A stretch of DNA of 64,000 nt, from assembly GCF_027409185.1 (NCBI RefSeq), contig NC_084464.1, positions 76,318,095 through 76,382,094 of the forward strand, in the 5' to 3' direction. Source of the stretch: Cynocephalus volans (Eukaryota > Chordata > Mammalia > Dermoptera > Cynocephalidae). Below, piece by piece: positions 46,768 through 58,084 of the stretch; the stretch's first letter is position 1, and every line of letters starts with the position of its first letter. Position numbers and translations under genes: made by a program. A model generated the notes under the pieces. That model saw only the letters and a list, made by a program, of their open reading frames with translations. It was not told where the DNA came from and searched no databases.

Positions 46768-46858
46768 ATGTACAATGATACATCAAAAGTTCATGGAATG
46801 ATTCATATTATCTTTTATTTCTATTTTTCCATGAACTTTTTGAAGTACCCTCATATGT
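46768..46858 (+). mobile_element. Palindromic mariner-type MITE, copy C
   Basis: Left end gatacatcaaaagttcatgg, right end ccatgaactttttgaagtac, same AT centre ttatctttta as copy A. The right end is the best preserved of the three copies. Confidence 0.7.
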
Positions 46859-46859
46859 A

Positions 46860-48470
46860 TTCCGATACCCTGGCCTCTCATTTCTTTGTTCTCCTCTCTT
46901 CCCATGATCTTTCCCTCCACTTAACTCCCAGTGATACCCTAGATCTTGTCATTTATATAAAACTGCCACCCTCTCATAATTTTTATGTCAAGTACTCCAC
47001 TTTCTGACCATCGCCTTCCAGCTTTCTAGCTATTCCCTCTAGTATCCCAATCCCAACAATCCTTAATGTTAATTGTTAATGTTTTTGTATCTCTAACTCC
47101 ACTTCTATTGCAACCCCTGCTTCTCTAGCTTAAATGCTTTGATCAATCATAATCATCCCCTTTAACATAGCCTCCACTGCCTTGCCCCCATTTCTTTTTC
47201 ATGTTTGCTTGGCAAAGTGCCAACACTATTTAAATAGAATTCTCTATATGCTTTCCCTCTTTCCAAAACATAGCTGGAGAAAAACATCCAATCTCCCTAG
47301 TTTCATTTTTAATTTAAGCTTACTAAGCTCAAGAATGCCCATAATTCCACTCAGCAATTATACTGTATTTCTCTCATCAAGTCACTCTCTCACCTTCCCT
47401 GGTAACTATACCTTCTCATTTCTCCTAAAATCTTTAACTTAGCTGCTTTGCTGAGGAATAGAAGCACTCAAAAGAGCTTACATAGTCCCCACATATGCCT
47501 ATTCCCAGCATTTGTGCACATGTATCCTGACCCAGGGGTGCCCTCACTGTGCTCTGTGCTCCTACATTTGCTTTGGGTCCTGTCCATTTTCACTGCTCCT
47601 GGACAAAACTCTGGTGATTCTCCCCTCTCTCTCCTATTTCTTCAAATATTCTTTATCTTCTTGGTTTTTCTTTCATTATACAGTACGTGCCACAATTTCT
47701 CTCATCATTAAAAAAACTATTTTTAATCTTACTTCCTTTACCAGCTACTACCCTCTTTCTCTCTCTTTATAGAAAGAAAATTGTTAGAAGGTTGATAAAA
47801 TATTTACTATTTTCAAGTCCTTTCCTTTCATTTTCTCTTAAACCCTCTCTAATCAGTCTTTCCTTACCACCATTCTGCCAAAGCTCCATATTGCAAAATC
47901 TAATGATCTTTTCTTAGTCCTCTTGTTACTCTATCTGTCAGGTATTCTATCTTTGGAGTCATTTCCTCAGTTGACTTCCAGGACACCAGGGTTTTCTGGT
48001 TTTCCTTCCTTCTCACTGGCTTCTCCTTCTGAACATCAAAGAGCTCAGAACTTGGACTTCTCTTGTCTATCTCCACTGGCTGCCTTGGCGACCTGATTCA
48101 GCCTTGTGGCATTAAATGCCACATGTATGTTTATGATTCCCAGATTTTGTCTTTGGCCCAGATATGTCCCCTGAACTCCAGGCTTATATATAACTTCCTA
48201 CTCAACATCCCCACACAAGCATCTAATTGGCATCTCAAATATACCATATCCCAAAACTGACATTTTATCTGTCCTTCCAAACTTACACTGTCCAGTCTTC
48301 CTCATCCAGGGTTGATGGCAATCCCACCCTTCCAGTTGTTTAGGTCAAAGCCCTAGAGTCATCTTGACTCCTCTCTTTGTTTCACATCTAATCTGTTAGA
48401 AAATTTGCCCATTTCTTACCACCTTGGGTCACCCAAGTTCTTCCCTGACTGCTCCAAATACTGAGTGCTT
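46860..48470 (+). mobile_element. L2/CR1-type LINE relic (plus)
   Basis: The RT region is decayed but visible at 48063-48260: GDLIQPCGIK, then a YVYDSQI segment in place of the catalytic YADD, and LLNIPT. The following landmarks cctagagtcatcttgactcc and ttcacatctaatctgttaga fit the C-terminal part. The 5' part (46860-47950) is pyrimidine-rich with many short frames. Confidence 0.6.
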
Positions 48471-48479
48471 TTATATCTT

Positions 48480-50265
48480 GTGCACTAGAGATCTGTGGCA
48501 CACCATTCGAGAAACTCTGAGCATGTAGAGAATAAGGGGTGTAAGAGAATAAGAAACTTTCTAAGCAAAAGAAAAGAAAAGCAGGGAAGAGTAAAATACA
48601 TATTTGGAGGACTGTTAGTCTAGCATAGCTACAGCAAGGGATGTGAGAGAGAAGGCTGGAGAAATACACAGTGGCTAGATTATGGAAGTCCTTCTATTAT
48701 TTACTGGGCAGCATGGAACTTTACCTTACAGGCAATGAGGAGTCATTGAAAAGTCTTAGGTGGGAGGAAATATAAGCAGATTTATGCTGGAAAGATCACT
48801 CTTACAGCAAAGTGGAAAATGACACACAGCATATAGAGCACACACCTGGAGCAGGGGGAATACTTAAAAAGAAAAACCATTGCACTAGCCTATGAGAAAG
48901 ATGACAAGGGCCTGAACTAAATTAGGAACTATGGAGATGGAGAAAAAGGGGACAAAGCCAAGAAATCTTAAATAAACAGGATCCCTCATATTTGGAGATT
49001 ATTGAATATGGGGAAAGGAGATAGTCAAGAACGATTCCATTTTCTTTTCTTTCCTTTTTTAAGGCTAGTCAAGTGAAGCAGTGTGAGTGGAGAAGGAACA
49101 AAGAAATCCGTAACTTGTTGTGATCAATTAGTTGTAACCACCACTGCACTCAGACGATCAAGGACGATTCTGTTTCCTGACTTGCATGTTTGATGGTGAT
49201 GCCACCACCTGAGATAGGAGTAATAAAGTATAGGGAGGAGATTATGAGTTTCTGTTGGACAGACTGAGTTCCAGGTATCCAGGGACATTACAGCACATAC
49301 ATCCAGGAAGTTGTAAATTTTATGGTTGGGAGCTCTGGAGAGAGGTTTGGGCTGAAGATATGAGTTATTATTAGTTATGAGTTATTGTTCTAGGCTGGGC
49401 TTTTGGATTGCTCAGAGATAGTGTGCTGAGGGAGAGGAAAGACAATTTAAGGATAATAACAGATATGTGCAGAGGAAAAGGGGACCATCAGCATTCAGAA
49501 TGGTTGGAGGTAAAATAACCAAGAGAGGGTGATGTCTCAGAATCTAAGGGCAGAATTATCATCAAGAAGGGGGAGTTTTCATGAAGTAAAATGAGAAGTA
49601 TCTTAGCTTGGACTGCCATAATAAAGTACTGTACCATAGACTGGGTGGCTCAAACAGCAGACATCTATTTCTCACTGTTCTGGAGACTGGGAAGTTGTAG
49701 ATCAAGGTGCCAGCTGATTTGTTTCCTGGGAAGGACTCTTTTCCTGGCTTACAGAGAGCCCTTTCTTGCTGTGTGCTCACATGGATGGGTGTGGGGGGAG
49801 AGCTCTGATCTCTCTTCCTCGTCTTGTAAGGACACCAATCCTACCATGGGACCCCATCCTTACAACACCATCTAACCCTAATTACTTCCCCAAAGGCCCC
49901 ACCTCCAAATACCATCACACTGAGGGCTAGAGCTTCAACATATGAATCTGGGGTAGAAGGGACACAAATATTTAGTCCATGACAACGATTAAAGGGGTAC
50001 TTTAGATTTGGAAGTGTTTGGTGGGCTTGGTCAGAACAAGTTTTGGTGAGGTTGTGAGTATGGAAGTCTGATGGTAGATAAAGGAAAAAGTCAGAAAGCC
50101 AAACAAGATCTCAGCCTAGTTAGTGTCCCAGTACCTGACTTCAAAGGGAAGGAGAAAGACAGGAATGTATTTGAGGAGTGTGTGTGTGTGTGAGTGTGCA
50201 GAGCTATTTTAAGATGGAGAGATTTAAGTGTCCTCACAGGTATCTAGAAAAATAATTTGATAATT
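48480..50265 (-). mobile_element. L2/CR1-type LINE relic (minus), split by MLT1
   Basis: Purine-rich plus strand; tgctggaaagatcactctta, tgcactagcctatgagaaag and gcgagggt-like blocks are the reverse of the LINE C-terminal region. Interrupted by an MLT1 LTR at 49598-49985. Continues as worn sequence to about 50265. Confidence 0.5.
49598..49985 (-). mobile_element. MLT1-type MaLR LTR (minus)
   Basis: Left end tatcttagcttggactgcca; gtaccatagactgggtggct, ctggagactgggaagttgta, ccccacctccaaataccatc (approx.), right end tatttagtccatgaca. Confidence 0.82.
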
Positions 50266-50281
50266 TAAAAATACTGGAAAG

Positions 50282-50420
50282 GGGCCGACCCCGTGGCGCA
50301 CTCGGGAGAGTGCGGCGCTGGGAGCGCAGCAGCACTCCTGCCGCAGGTTCGGATCCTATATAGGGATGGCTGGTGCACTCACTGGCTGAGCGCGGTGCAG
50401 CCGGTCACAAAAAAGACAAA

Positions 50421-50467
<47 letters not shown>

Positions 50468-50474
50468 AAAAAAT
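50282..50474 (+). mobile_element. t-SINE/CYN dimer (plus) with microsatellite tail
   Basis: Unit one starts gggccgaccccgtggcgcac and has ggttcggatcctatataggg; unit two starts gatggctggtgcactcactg. Unit two is short and lacks the usual ccttaccggtcat end, reading gcagccggtcac. The A-rich tail has grown into about eleven AAAT units (50419-50466). Target duplications: aaaaatactggaaag (50267-50281) and aaaaataccggaaag (50475-50489). Confidence 0.93.
50419..50466 (+). repeat. (AAAT)n microsatellite in SINE tail
   Basis: About eleven to twelve AAAT/TAAA units. The minus-strand frame rich in Leu-Phe-Ile-Tyr over it is a product of the repeat. Confidence 0.95.
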
Positions 50475-50489
50475 AAAAATACCGGAAAG

Positions 50490-51091
50490 AAAGGAGATGA
50501 CAAGTGCAGCAAGACCTTCAGGTTATAGGAGAAGATTAAATCGAGAGAAAGAGTTGAACAGGAAGCAAGACTGCATCTTCTAGGATTAGAGAAAAGGCAG
50601 TAAGGTTGGGGCCAGGTAAACATGTATGTGAACAGGACCAGCTCCATGGGTGTGTGGCCTGGGCAGCTTCATAGGGCTCGTTCTTAGAAGAGATCCTATG
50701 CTTAGTTTAATACTCTGCTGTGGCCACTTTTAAGTTATTAATAAAGTTATCTTTGAACTTGCATTTTGTAAGTGAAGTCCAGGGGACAAGGAAGCATGTG
50801 TGTGAGCAGAGAAGATACACCTGGCAGCAGTGTGCACACACTCAGTGGTGGGCAGCAGGCAGTTAACCTGGCTGTCTGGCTTCCATGCATACAACTTAAG
50901 CAGTCCCAGGAGACCCCTGAAGGGGTTGTCAGGGCTGAGACCCAAGTTCAGATTAGCAGTGGTGATGGTGGCACTAACAGCAGAAGCTGTGTAGTGGTGG
51001 CCATGGCCCCAGACTGGGGATAGAGGAGAGGCTCAGTGTGGAGGCAGCACCAGGACTTGCCGTGAAGGCCAGCTTACATCTGTTCCAAGAC
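50490..51091. other. Intergenic, no recognised element
   Basis: Moderate GC content. Several 70-85 codon frames overlap on both strands without a recognisable product. Confidence 0.4.
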
Positions 51092-52588
51092 ACCGACTCT
51101 ATGGCTTCTTCTTTTTTATTTTTAAATTTTATTGAATCAAAATTGATTATACCTATTTTGGGGGTTCAACTGGAGATATGTTGATCAAATCAATGTTGCC
51201 AGCATATATATTGTTACAAATCAAACTTGTTATATATGCCCCTTGTCCAATCTCGCCCCATCCCCCTCCCCCGTCCTCCTCCCCCCTCTAATTACCCTAG
51301 ATTTCTTCTCTCTTTCTGAAAGAGTAATGGTTACTCTGTTGATTTGTTGCCTAGATGATCTATCCAGTGCTGAGAGGTATGATCAGGTCCCCCAATATTC
51401 TCGTAGAGCAGATGCTTCTTCTGTCACTCTGGAATGGGCTTTGTGGAGAGAGACATCCTTTTCTTTTCTTTGGTCTCTGCTGGTGACTCTCCTTGTGTCA
51501 ATGCACTCCAGTGGCTGGTGGACCATCAGTGTGGTAGTTGTGGCATCTAGCCACTTTTGCAGCAGCGTTGGTTACTGTAGTGGCTGTGGTGGGCCACCCA
51601 CATGGAGGTGATGTTTTTGGCAGGCTCCTTGGTGCTGGTGCGGTGTGCCTGGTTGTGGGAGGGGGGCCTGGTCCCTGGATCCATGCTACAGGTTCCCAGG
51701 TAGCCACCGAGGCACTAGTGGTATGCTGGGGCTGGAACTAATTTTTTGTCCTTTGCTTACTTCTAAAATGGGGGAACTTCCTGTTGGGACCAGTACTCGA
51801 TCTCTATGGTTTAGCTAAATTGCTGCTTTGCTGCTGTTTCCCTAGGGAAGGCCTTTGTGCAGCTCAGGTTATAATGGTTGACTTTATAGGTACTTCTGGC
51901 TCTCCAGAGACCTGGTGCACCTGGGTTGTGTAGAAACTCTAGTCTGGGCCTGAGTCTTTTCATCATACTGCACCCCATGCAATTCTGTGTTCCTGACCAG
52001 TCTCTTCTGAGTGGTCCTTTGCTGATTGGGGGGCAGATCAGCTGTCCTTGCTGTGCCCCAGTGTTCCGCCGGTGGGCCAGTCTCCCCCACTGCCAGTGCT
52101 CCAAACACTTCCCATGGGATGAGCCATGTGCCAGTCCCTTGTGATGGCTCGCTGGCCTCTAGGTGGCTTGTTTTTTTCGGTTGTTGTGGCTCCTTGCTCC
52201 TGTGTGGGTCCACGGGAACCCAACTAGTAGTCTTGCAGTCCTGGGGGCCACCAAGACCCCCTTCTCCCCTCCTGCCTCCAAGCAACTCCATCCAAAGGGC
52301 ACAACTGTGGCTTTTGCTGGATCCTGCTCCATGCGCTCAGCAGCTCCAGCCTTAAAGCGGCTGTGGCGCAAAATGGTCAGAGCAGTTTTTTCTTTCTCTC
52401 ATTGTGGCTTCTCCTGCCTTCATGTACTCCACAGGTCTCTCCTCCTCTTCCCCGGATCTTTAGCAGCCCCATCTTGACTGTTGTTGCTTTTTTATGTAGT
52501 TGTAAATTGGTTGATTTGTGGGAGAGAGTGATGCTGGGGACCATCTATTCCAACATCTTGACTAGAAACTACTGACTCTGTGGCTTCT
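51092..52588 (-). mobile_element. Composite L1-like non-autonomous retroelement, copy 2 (minus)
   Basis: The element itself is 51110-52570 (about 1.46 kb). On the minus strand it starts tttctagtcaagatgttgga, an L1-like 5' start, and ends in a G-rich polypurine tract (near 51300-51240), then ttgattcaataaaatttaaa and an A-rich tail. Target duplications accgactctatggcttct (51092-51109) and actgactctgtggcttct (52571-52588) differ at two bases and mark L1-type insertion. It is similar along most of its length to 54163-55926. No L1 ORF1, endonuclease or RT sequence is present. A 135-codon minus frame (52291-51884) is open but resembles no protein I know. Confidence 0.75.
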
Positions 52589-53635
52589 GCACAGACATTA
52601 ACTTTCTGCCATAAACACTGGGAGAGGAAGTGTTAATTCTCAAGTGGCAAACTTCATAAAGAAATTATTATAAAACAGAAGTGTTACACATGGGCATTGC
52701 AATAAAATATATCATTTAATTATTAGAATATTTCAGAGTTCAGAATCTTTGGTTTTGAAAACTACTGCAACACTGCCAAGTAAATATCCATTAAATTGCC
52801 ATTGTATAAATTTAGATTTAAAATTAAATTTAGACTTAATTAATCTTAGTTCCTGATTTGTATAAAAAGTTACATCTTTTTAGAAAAATTATTCCATGAG
52901 AATCATCACCTTTAGATGTACCAAAATTTATACTTCACAGTAATTTATCAGAAATTTATCTCAATATGATCATAGCCAAAAAATACTCTTAATGGCTCCC
53001 AAAACAGGTACATTTACAGAAAGATTCTGTAGCTAAACCTGAGTGTGAAGATGGGATGTTGAAGGGGTACAGACCTGATACACTTAGTTTTTTTTTTCTT
53101 TCTGGAAAGTTGGAGGCAAGAAAATGGGAGATGGGGAGAGTTCTGAGTGTTGGCCTGAGGGAGAGTTCTAAAGGTTTAAAATGCTATGTGGGGAATCAGG
53201 GAGGGAATGTGGCATTTGTCTGAAGATTTTAAAATACTTTCAATATAATAATTTCCATAAGCGTTTTTATTACTACATCTATAATATGCATTTCATGAGC
53301 AATCATAAAGAAAATTACATTTGGGGATTATCTTATTTCTGCCAAAACATTTGCCAGGTTTAACATGTCATAAACAGTAGAATACAATTAGCTTGACTTG
53401 ATATGAAATAAATGGTGTGCCAAGGTCTCCATTTCACAGATGATAGAGAATAAATGTAAAAGTGGCATGATAACTGTAAAGCACTAGAGGTACTATAGTC
53501 ATCAAATTCGGTTTTGTTAAATAATCTGTTAAAATATGAATTTTAAAATGTATTTTTATTTTTTAAAGTAGAACTTTTTACATTAAAAAATTGGCTATAT
53601 GTACTTTGTTGAAACTGAAAATTTTATTATATGGA
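52589..53635. other. Intergenic, no recognised element
   Basis: AT-rich; some parts may be worn L1, but I cannot place them. Confidence 0.4.
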
Positions 53636-53639
53636 GAAA

Positions 53640-54075
53640 AAAATTACTCATAGTTCCTTCTCTCAAAAGTCTATTACTGTTATCATTTTGATATGTTTTC
53701 TTCTAAATTTTTCCTCTGCAAATTAATTAAAATATAATTGTGATAATGTAGTTACATGTTATATAAATTTCTCATAAATATCACTTTAGTATTTATATTA
53801 TATTGTATCAGTATAATATTTAGTATTTATAGAGCCATTATGTGGCTCTGTCATACATGGTTTGTCCTTTTTCCTATTGTTGGACATTTAGGTTGTTTCT
53901 AACTTTCCTGTAATTTTGTATAACTATATGAAGATTCCCAACTGAACACCTTTCTGGTTGAAATATTCCTGAAATTAAACTAAACTTTATCATATTTGAT
54001 TTCTCTGCATGTTCCTCTTTTTCACAAACACATAAAAATGGGAATCGCTGACCTATTTGAATCTTAGTTCCTAAG
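53640..54075 (-). mobile_element. Old L1 3' region (minus)
   Basis: cctattgttggacatttagg, then ttgtttctaactttcctgta and atatgaagattcccaactga follow the reverse strand of an L1M ORF2 3' end. Diverged. Confidence 0.5.
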
Positions 54076-54143
54076 ACCATTGTGCATAAATAAAATTATT
54101 CTTGGAAGATGAAAAGTGAAAAAGACAGTAAAGTGGACCTCAC

Positions 54144-55944
54144 AGAAAATTACCTTTTATGAGGGCTTCCAGTCAAGATGGTGGAATAGGCAGTCCCCAC
54201 ATATCTCCCACACTCTCTCACTCTCTCCCACAAATCAACCAATTCACAACTCTTAAAAAGCAATGACAGCCAAGCTGAGGCCACTAGAGCTTAGGGGAAG
54301 AGGAGGAGAGACCTATGAAGTTCATGAAGGCAGGAGAAGCCAAGATGAGAGAAAGAAAGGATTGCGCCCATCATTTTGAGCCCTGGGCCCCTTTAAGGCT
54401 GGAGCTGGTAAGCACACAGAGCAAGAGCTGGCAAAAGCCACAGCTGTGCCGTTTGTATGAAGTTGCTTGGAGGCAGCAGGGAGAAGAGGACCTTGGTAGC
54501 CCCCAGGCTAGCAAGACCACTGAGTTCCTGTGGACCCACATAAGAGCAAACAACAGAAAAAAAGGAACCACTCAGAGGCTGGTGAGTCATCACAAGGGAC
54601 CTTTGCATGGCGCATCCTATGGGCAGTGGGGGAGATGGGTACACCAGGGGAACATTGGGGCACAGCAAGTATAGCTGATCTGACCTCCAGTCAGCACAGG
54701 ACCACTCAGTGGAGACTGGTCAGGAATATAGAACTGCAGGAGGTGCAGTTTGCTGAAAAGACTCAGCCCCAGACCAGAGTTTTCATGCAACCTGGGCGTA
54801 CCAGATCTCACGAGTCCTGGAAAGTACATACAAGGCCGACCATTAAAACCTGAGCTGCACAAAAAGCCTTCCCCAGGGAACAGCAGCAATAAAGCAATTT
54901 AGCTCAACTACAATAAACGAATTTAGCTCAAGTGCTCATCCCCACAGGAAGTTCCCCTATTTTAGAAGTAAACAAAGGACAACATATTAGTTCCAGTGCA
55001 GAGTTTAAGTGGTGGGAACAGCAAAAACTCCAACACAGAACTGAAAGAAAAAACAAAATTCCCACAGACAGACAAAGTTTGATATTCACTAGTAAAGGTC
55101 TAACACCACCAAAGAACACTATAAAGCCTAGAAGGACTGGAAGCCCCTGGAATTCCAAGACAGCAAGGGGGGAGGGCCTCGGCCTCAGCCACAGCCCCCT
55201 CAACGTCCACAACCAGCCCAGAGATGACCCAGCCACTGCTGGAAGCCCCTTGGTCTCCTCTGATGGAATGGGGGGTGGCCACAGGCCTTGATCACACCCC
55301 CCCTTCTTTCTCCTCTTCCTACTCTATTTCCTCTCCCCTTTCCCTTCTCCTTCTCCCCCGCAACTGCTCCACAACAACCTCTTACAATGAGGCATGGAGC
55401 CGGGGGAAGCCAAACTCAGCTGTATCCAGGTAAAGAGCACACCAAAAACACCATTTTCACACGGATAGCCCACCATAGACATGGCAATTGTCATGCCTGC
55501 CACAAAAGTGGCTAGTCTAATCTCTATAGCAGCAGTCACAGCCACTGGGCAGATGGCATGCCGGATACTCAACTTCATTGATTCAAGGAGAGGCACCACC
55601 AGAGACCTAAAAAAGAAAGAAAAAAAGAAGAGGTCCTCTCTGTCCACAAAGCACACTCCAGAGTAATAGAAGAAGCATCTGATTTACGATAATAGGGGAG
55701 GACCTGATCACACCTGTCTCAGTATTGGACAGATCATCTAGGCAACAAACCAACAAAGGAATGGTTAATCTATCAGATGGAGAGAACAAATCTATGGTTA
55801 TTAGAGGGGGGTAGGGGGAAAGGGAAGGATAAAGACGGAGGATGAGGGAGAGATTGGATAAGAGGTGTAAAGAATAAGTATGATTTGTAACAATGAATAT
55901 GCTAATAAAAAATAAAGTTAAAAGAAAGAAAATTACCTTTATGA
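54144..55944 (+). mobile_element. Composite L1-like non-autonomous retroelement, copy 1 (plus)
   Basis: The element is 54163-55926 (about 1.76 kb). It starts gggcttccagtcaagatggt, with ggaatag shortly after, the form of an L1 5' UTR start. It ends with a G-rich polypurine tract (gaggggggtagggggaaa near 55803) and aatgctaataaaaaataaag. Target duplications agaaaattaccttttatga (54144-54162) and agaaaattacctttatga (55927-55944) are nearly identical. The first ~850 bases and the last ~550 match copy 2 on the other strand. The middle (about 55005-55390) is not in copy 2. No L1 protein sequence is present, so movement would have depended on another L1. Confidence 0.78.
55005..55390 (+). repeat. Extra GC-rich segment inside composite copy 1
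   Basis: Absent from copy 2 at the matching position. Its 3' part (about 55150-55390: cctcggcctcagccacagcc, ggaagccccttggtctcctc, cgcaactgctccacaacaac) matches the minus strand of 12532-12764, including the point where that copy enters poly(A). Either an insertion in copy 1 or a deletion in copy 2. Limits are approximate. Confidence 0.6.
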
Positions 55945-57065
55945 ACTTATTTTCTGTTATATAGCCTCACAGTTGAAAATTTCTGAGAACTTTTCAGCAG
56001 GCAGTAAGGCAAAGGTTCAGATATTGCATGACTTGCTGAATTAATCATAGAAGGAGAGAACTCAAGCTGGAAACAGGCTGATAATCTCTGACAGATGTAA
56101 CAAGGTATTTTCTGTCACTTGTAAACTATTTGAATGTAAATAGGCCATTTGGGAGCACAGTTTGATTTTCCCAAATGACCGCTATAGCTGGGAATGTTTC
56201 ACTTGTCCTCTAGTCAATTCAATCTAACCATTAATGGCTATTCCAGGATATTTATTTTGTGGTCAGCAGACTCGAAAGAGTTAATGCACTGTGCAAAATG
56301 TCTAACTTGTATTTGGTATTAATTTACCTCCACAGTATGATCTGGCTTATTAGAGCTTCAGATATGTCTAAAGAAAATTCTATGTTAGATGTATCACTGA
56401 AAGGCTTGCTGTCTCACTGGGAGCCCGAGTGAAAACAGCTTGGTGAAGTAAACTTATTTTTGTCTTTTTCTTCCCATGAGTTCTGCAGAAAACAGCTGGC
56501 CTTTTCTAAAGTGAGGTTGACTAACCATTTACGAGATTTGAGAAGGGACTAATTAGTATTGTAGGTTGATTGGGATCGTAGCTATTTTTATATTTAAAAA
56601 AATCACATACAGAGAAGCATTTGTTTGGTGACTTGCTTGTAAAATTACTTTTCACTAACCACAGTGTTATAATGTGGCTATTCGTAGGAACAAAGCCCAG
56701 ATTCTTTACCACTGTTTGAGACAGCGCCCATTGTAATTATTGTCACTCACCTACATGATTTTACACAGTTTTACAAGTTGAAGACAGAGATAACAATTAC
56801 CCTGACCTCTTGTTTTCACAGATGTTTTCATTAATTTTTTAAGGTATAGACAAGGTTTAAAGTCCCTTTATAGGTCTCTCCTTTAGGATTGAACAGAGAT
56901 AGCAGATACTGCACAGGAGTCTTGCAGGTGAGGAAGCAGTGACCACGAGAGCCCCCTCCCAACCTCCCTGATTTCATTCTGACCTCTGATGAGAAGGCTC
57001 CTTCAGTACCCTACTGAAACTGGGCCAATCCCTACTTCCAAAGAAAGCATCGTGAATAACACAAA
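55945..57065. other. Intergenic, no recognised element
   Basis: Single-copy-looking, AT-rich. No frame over 65 codons of interest. Confidence 0.4.
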
Positions 57066-57068
57066 AGA

Positions 57069-57422
57069 ATATTGTTTTAGTTTGGATTGCTATAACAAAA
57101 ATACTGCAGATTGGGTAATTTATAAACAACAGAAATTTATTGCTCATAGTTCTGGAGGCTAGAAAGTCTAAGATCAAGGTGCCAGCAGATTTGGTGTCTG
57201 GTGAGGGCCTGTTTTTCACAGATGGTGCCTTTCCTGTGTCCTCAATTGGTAGAATGGGTTCTCTGCTCTATTAGGCCTCTTTCATAAGGGGACTAATCCC
57301 ATTCATAATGGTGAAGCCTTCCTGACTAAATCACTTCCCCAAAGTCCCCCACACCTTAATGCCACTACAATGGGGATTAGGTTTCAACATGAATTTTGGA
57401 GGAACAATTTAGACCATAGCAG
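57069..57422 (-). mobile_element. MLT1A-type MaLR LTR (minus)
   Basis: tgttttagtttggattgcta, acaacagaaatttattgctc, tagttctggaggctagaaag, gactaatcccattcataatg and the end tttagaccatagca give a nearly complete copy. Confidence 0.87.
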
Positions 57423-58080
57423 ACATGGAAAGCCTTTTCAGGGTTTGAAGCCTCTAGCCTCTAATCTCACTACTGCTCTTCTCTCACTGTCCTCCAGCTA
57501 GTAAGTCCTGTACTTAAGTCCTGTACTTGGTGTTCCTAAGGAACCCAGGATCTCTCTTTCCTCTCTACTAATATTTGCAAAACCTCAGCCTGAGACTCCT
57601 TCTCTATGCCCCACCCTCTTCTGGCTGATTTTCCTCATCACTGGAGTTTCAGTCCACACTCTGCTCCACTAACAAACAAAAACAAATAAACAAACAAACG
57701 AAAACCTCAAATAGCAACAACAACAACAAATTTAAAGCCTACTTACTGTTTTCCCACAGCATCCTGTGCTTTAACTTGAAATAGCACCAATGCTCCACTA
57801 CAGTCACCTGTTTACTTGGGGGGGGGGGCGTTGCTACTGTTAGACAGTAACATTCTTGAGAACACTGTTTGCTTACCTTTACGTGCCATTAAATTAAAGA
57901 AGTATAAGACACAATTCCTTTCATTGAGGAATTTGCAATCCAGTTGTGGAAAAAGGTATATTTAAAGCCCATAGTAAAAAAAATACATAATTACATAATA
58001 TACAAAATACACATAATTTAGTTCAAAACTGGTACAATTATTAGATCAATAGAAATTTATGAACATGGCTGATCTATGAA
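57423..58080. other. Intergenic with short simple repeats
   Basis: A CAAA-rich run at 57670-57700 with CAA units after it, and a run of nine or ten G at about 57820-57828. Otherwise nothing recognised. Confidence 0.5.
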
Positions 58081-58084
58081 GGCA

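Noticed and set aside
51498-52477. Many overlapping frames on both strands in the 51.5-52.5 kb block
   Set aside because: GC-rich composite retroelement sequence gives long chance frames; no strand or frame stands out.
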